Below, piece by piece: positions 4,624 to 6,024 of a DNA stretch of 6,024 nt (the first letter of the stretch is position 1; each line of letters starts with the position of its first letter). The notes beneath the pieces were generated by a model. That model was given only the letters and a program-made list of their open reading frames with translations, was not told the origin of the DNA and ran no database searches. The DNA comes from Candidatus Paracaedibacteraceae bacterium UBA6184 (GTDB taxonomy: Bacteria; Pseudomonadota; Alphaproteobacteria; UBA6184). A program made the translations under genes and the position numbers. The stretch covers positions 7,593 through 13,616 of the forward strand of contig DITM01000007.1 in the NCBI GenBank assembly GCA_002422845.1, in the 5' to 3' direction.

Positions 4624-5925
4624 ATGAAACACACACTTCAATCACTACTAATGACTACCGTACTGACGTTACCCACCGCTTTTGGTTCAGAGCCACTCTC
4701 TGCGTCTACTGATCCAACAACAACTGCAGCCGCTGCTGTAACTATGCATTCATCCATAGTCACCACATCTCAACGCCCACAATCAATACTAGATAGATTC
4801 CCTGTGGGTGTAGCCAACCAGATTTCTGGATGTGCTGTTAAAAGTTCTAGTGGTATTACTCTAGACTTCTTAGATCTAAAGAATGTATATAGATTAGCAC
4901 GAGTGTCGAGGAATGGGGGTGAAGTTGCTCAACCTATGTTAACTGCACTAAATATTTGGAGACACAGTAACGTTATACCCAGACTATTACAAGGGACTCT
5001 CGATACTCCAGATCTGCCGATGCTTAGATTGTTTAGAATTAACACAGATGCATCCTTTGATAACGTACTTAAGGCTGCCTTTGCAGTAAACCCTTGGACG
5101 ATGAAGATGCCGGCTCATGAACATACGGCTCTTGTTGCTTTTGTTGATAACGATCCAACATTTACTGCCCCTCAGAAAAATATATTAAAAAGTCTATTAC
5201 CCAACGCAACTCCAGATGATATTCTAAGGGCAGCACTTGGATTAAAAAATCTTGGACTCACTGACACAGCCGCAGCACTCTATGAACGAATTGCAAGTCG
5301 TGATAATGCAACTACTGATGATATTAAAACGGCAGCAGGTGGATTAATATATCTTAGACTCATTGACAGAGCTGCAGTACTTTACGAACTAGTTGCTAAT
5401 CGTGATGGGGCAATACGCGATGATATTCTATCGGCAGCAGATGGATTAAGGGGTCTTGGACTCATTCACAGAGCTGCAGTAGTCCTTGAACTAGCTGCTA
5501 ATCGTGATGGGGCACCATCACATGATATTCGATTGGCAGTAGATAAATTAAGAGATCTTGGACCCGCCTATCATGCAAGAGCTGCCACACTCTGTGAACT
5601 ATATCTTAATCTTAATCTTGATCTTAATCTTGATCTTAATCTTGATCTTGATGGGGTAACACACAATTATATTGCAAGTGAAGCAGATGCATTACTCAAT
5701 CTTGGGTCTAAATATCCTGAAGGATCTCCTGAACGTAGTGAATATCATGACAGAGCTGCAAAACTCTATGAAAAATCTGTAAAGCATGTTGAGACAGGAC
5801 TATATCATATTCGATATGCAGCAGATGGATTAAAAGCTCTTGGATCTAAATATCTTGAAGGATCTCTTGAACATACTCAATACAACAACAGAGCTAATGC
5901 CTTACTTAGTCGATTACCCAGATAG
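4624..5925 (+). CDS. Putative exported protein with F-box-like segment and TPR-like repeats
   Basis: I do not recognise this 433-residue protein as a named family. The N terminus looks like a Sec signal peptide: Lys2, hydrophobic LLMTTVLTLPTAF (residues 8-20) and a likely cleavage after Ala-Phe-Gly21. A low-complexity Ser/Thr/Ala-rich linker follows (about 22-50). Residues 55-98 contain ILDRFPVGVANQI and FLDLKNVYRLARVSRN, which resemble the two halves of an F-box but with a longer spacer. Residues 125-190 show no recognisable domain. From 198 to the end there are six helical repeats. The first three are spaced exactly 34 residues apart, the TPR length, with a pattern like DDI-x-x-AA-x-GL-x-x-LGL-x-x-x-AA-x-LYE-x-x-A. 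The fourth is enlarged by a Leu-Asn/Leu-Asp tract (328-343), and the last two are 46-residue variants carrying a SKY-x-EGS insert. The start is set by AGGAG at 4611-4615. Such proteins often mediate protein contacts in the periplasm or in a host; the actual role is unknown. Confidence 0.9.
   Translation: MKHTLQSLLMTTVLTLPTAFGSEPLSASTDPTTTAAAAVTMHSSIVTTSQRPQSILDRFPVGVANQISGCAVKSSSGITLDFLDLKNVYRLARVSRNGGEVAQPMLTALNIWRHSNVIPRLLQGTLDTPDLPMLRLFRINTDASFDNVLKAAFAVNPWTMKMPAHEHTALVAFVDNDPTFTAPQKNILKSLLPNATPDDILRAALGLKNLGLTDTAAALYERIASRDNATTDDIKTAAGGLIYLRLIDRAAVLYELVANRDGAIRDDILSAADGLRGLGLIHRAAVVLELAANRDGAPSHDIRLAVDKLRDLGPAYHARAATLCELYLNLNLDLNLDLNLDLDGVTHNYIASEADALLNLGSKYPEGSPERSEYHDRAAKLYEKSVKHVETGLYHIRYAADGLKALGSKYLEGSLEHTQYNNRANALLSRLPR
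5215..5604 (+). repeat. Tandem 102-bp coding repeats (34-residue TPR-like units 1-4)
   Basis: Units begin at 5215, 5317, 5419 and 5521, exactly 102 bp apart, each starting GATGATATT or CATGATATT. Units 2 and 3 share long identical runs, including GCTAATCGTGATGGGGCA at 5395-5412 and 5497-5514, suggesting a fairly recent duplication. Unit 4 is interrupted at 5605 by the hexamer microsatellite. Confidence 0.9.
5605..5652 (+). repeat. In-frame hexanucleotide microsatellite (CTTAAT/CTTGAT, 8 units)
   Basis: Eight consecutive hexamers read CTTAAT or CTTGAT in the order A, A, G, A, G, A, G, G at the fourth base. They encode Leu-Asn or Leu-Asp pairs, residues 328-343. Because the unit is 6 bp, gain or loss of copies keeps the reading frame and only lengthens or shortens the protein. 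The alternating order suggests slippage of a 12-bp CTTAATCTTGAT unit. Confidence 0.95.
5665..5922 (+). repeat. Two longer (138-bp spacing) repeat units at the C terminus
   Basis: Unit 5 begins at 5665 and unit 6 at 5803. Both keep the ATT...GCAGAT core of the 102-bp repeats but add a segment encoding SKYPEGSPERSEYHD and SKYLEGSLEHTQYNN respectively. The shared stretches TCTAAATAT and GAAGGATCTC show that they arose from one another by duplication, separate from the expansion of units 1-4. Confidence 0.85.
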
Positions 5926-5938
5926 GTATACATTTTTC

Positions 5939-5966
5939 TTGACACTTCAAAATCGCTTTGTATACT
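5939..5966 (+). promoter_or_regulatory. Near-consensus sigma70 promoter downstream of the repeat-protein gene
   Basis: A perfect -35 TTGACA (5939-5944) is followed after 16 nt by TATACT (5961-5966), which matches the -10 consensus at 5 of 6 positions. It is the closest match to consensus in the window. Transcription would start near 5973, only about 15 nt before a terminator hairpin. GTATACA (5926-5932) and TGTATAC (5959-5965) form an inverted repeat bracketing the -35 box and overlapping the -10 box, a possible operator. Confidence 0.55.
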
Positions 5967-5987
5967 AATAACTAGAATTGCGAAAAG

Positions 5988-6019
5988 GCTATCCACTATT
6001 TTGGTGGGTAGCTTTTTTT
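5988..6019 (+). terminator. Rho-independent terminator
   Basis: GCTATCCAC (5988-5996) pairs with GTGGGTAGC (6004-6012) in a 9-bp stem containing one G-U pair. The loop is 7 nt and a run of seven T follows (6013-6019). An AAAA tract at 5983-5986 upstream may let it work in both directions. It lies 62 nt after the stop of the repeat-protein gene and probably ends that transcript. It would also end any RNA begun at the promoter at 5939-5966. Confidence 0.88.
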
Positions 6020-6024
6020 CGTTC

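Noticed and set aside
5215..5922. CRISPR-like array
   Set aside because: The repeats are contiguous, diverged, in frame and code for helical protein units; there are no unique spacers between identical repeats.

Overview
This window is a chromosomal stretch of a proteobacterium, most likely an alphaproteobacterium. The DNA is visibly AT-rich. The housekeeping proteins (EF-Ts, S2, the roughly 183-residue dCTP deaminase with its SYGLSSYGYDAR and GKSTYARCG blocks, and MurA) look alphaproteobacterial. The last gene encodes an exported protein with helical repeats and an F-box-like segment, a style common in host-associated or intracellular lineages such as Holosporales and Rickettsiales. That placement rests on recognising protein text, not on a search.

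Left half, minus strand: the conserved operon rpsB (1557-2339), tsf (624-1538), pyrH (starts at 619 and runs off the left edge). The genes are tightly packed, with 18 nt between rpsB and tsf and 4 nt between tsf and pyrH. A good sigma70-type promoter (2445-2473) drives it through a leader of about 100 nt. The products are ribosomal protein S2, the EF-Tu nucleotide exchange factor and UMP kinase, so the operon links translation capacity to pyrimidine supply.

Centre: the 182-nt intergenic region 2340-2521 holds the rpsB promoter, a weaker divergent promoter candidate and an imperfect direct repeat. Reading rightward is a second operon: a small basic 57-residue protein gene (2522-2695), dcd (2679-3230, overlapping it by 17 nt) and murA (3240-4502, 9 nt after dcd). 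Dcd makes dUTP for dTMP synthesis and MurA commits UDP-GlcNAc to peptidoglycan. MurA retains the catalytic Cys117 and the other active-site residues, so the organism probably still makes peptidoglycan.

Right end: after a 121-nt gap comes a separately transcribed gene (4624-5925) for a 433-residue putative exported protein. It has an N-terminal signal peptide, an F-box-like segment and a C-terminal array of 34-residue TPR-like repeats. One repeat carries an in-frame hexanucleotide microsatellite coding for a Leu-Asn/Leu-Asp tract. Its promoter and ribosome binding site are overlapped by a perfect inverted repeat. Downstream lies a near-consensus promoter (5939-5966) followed almost at once by a strong intrinsic terminator (5988-6019), which could make a transcript of only about 47 nt. 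The exported repeat protein and this promoter-terminator unit are the least ordinary parts; the rest is conserved core genome. I saw no tRNA, rRNA, CRISPR array, insertion sequence or phage gene.
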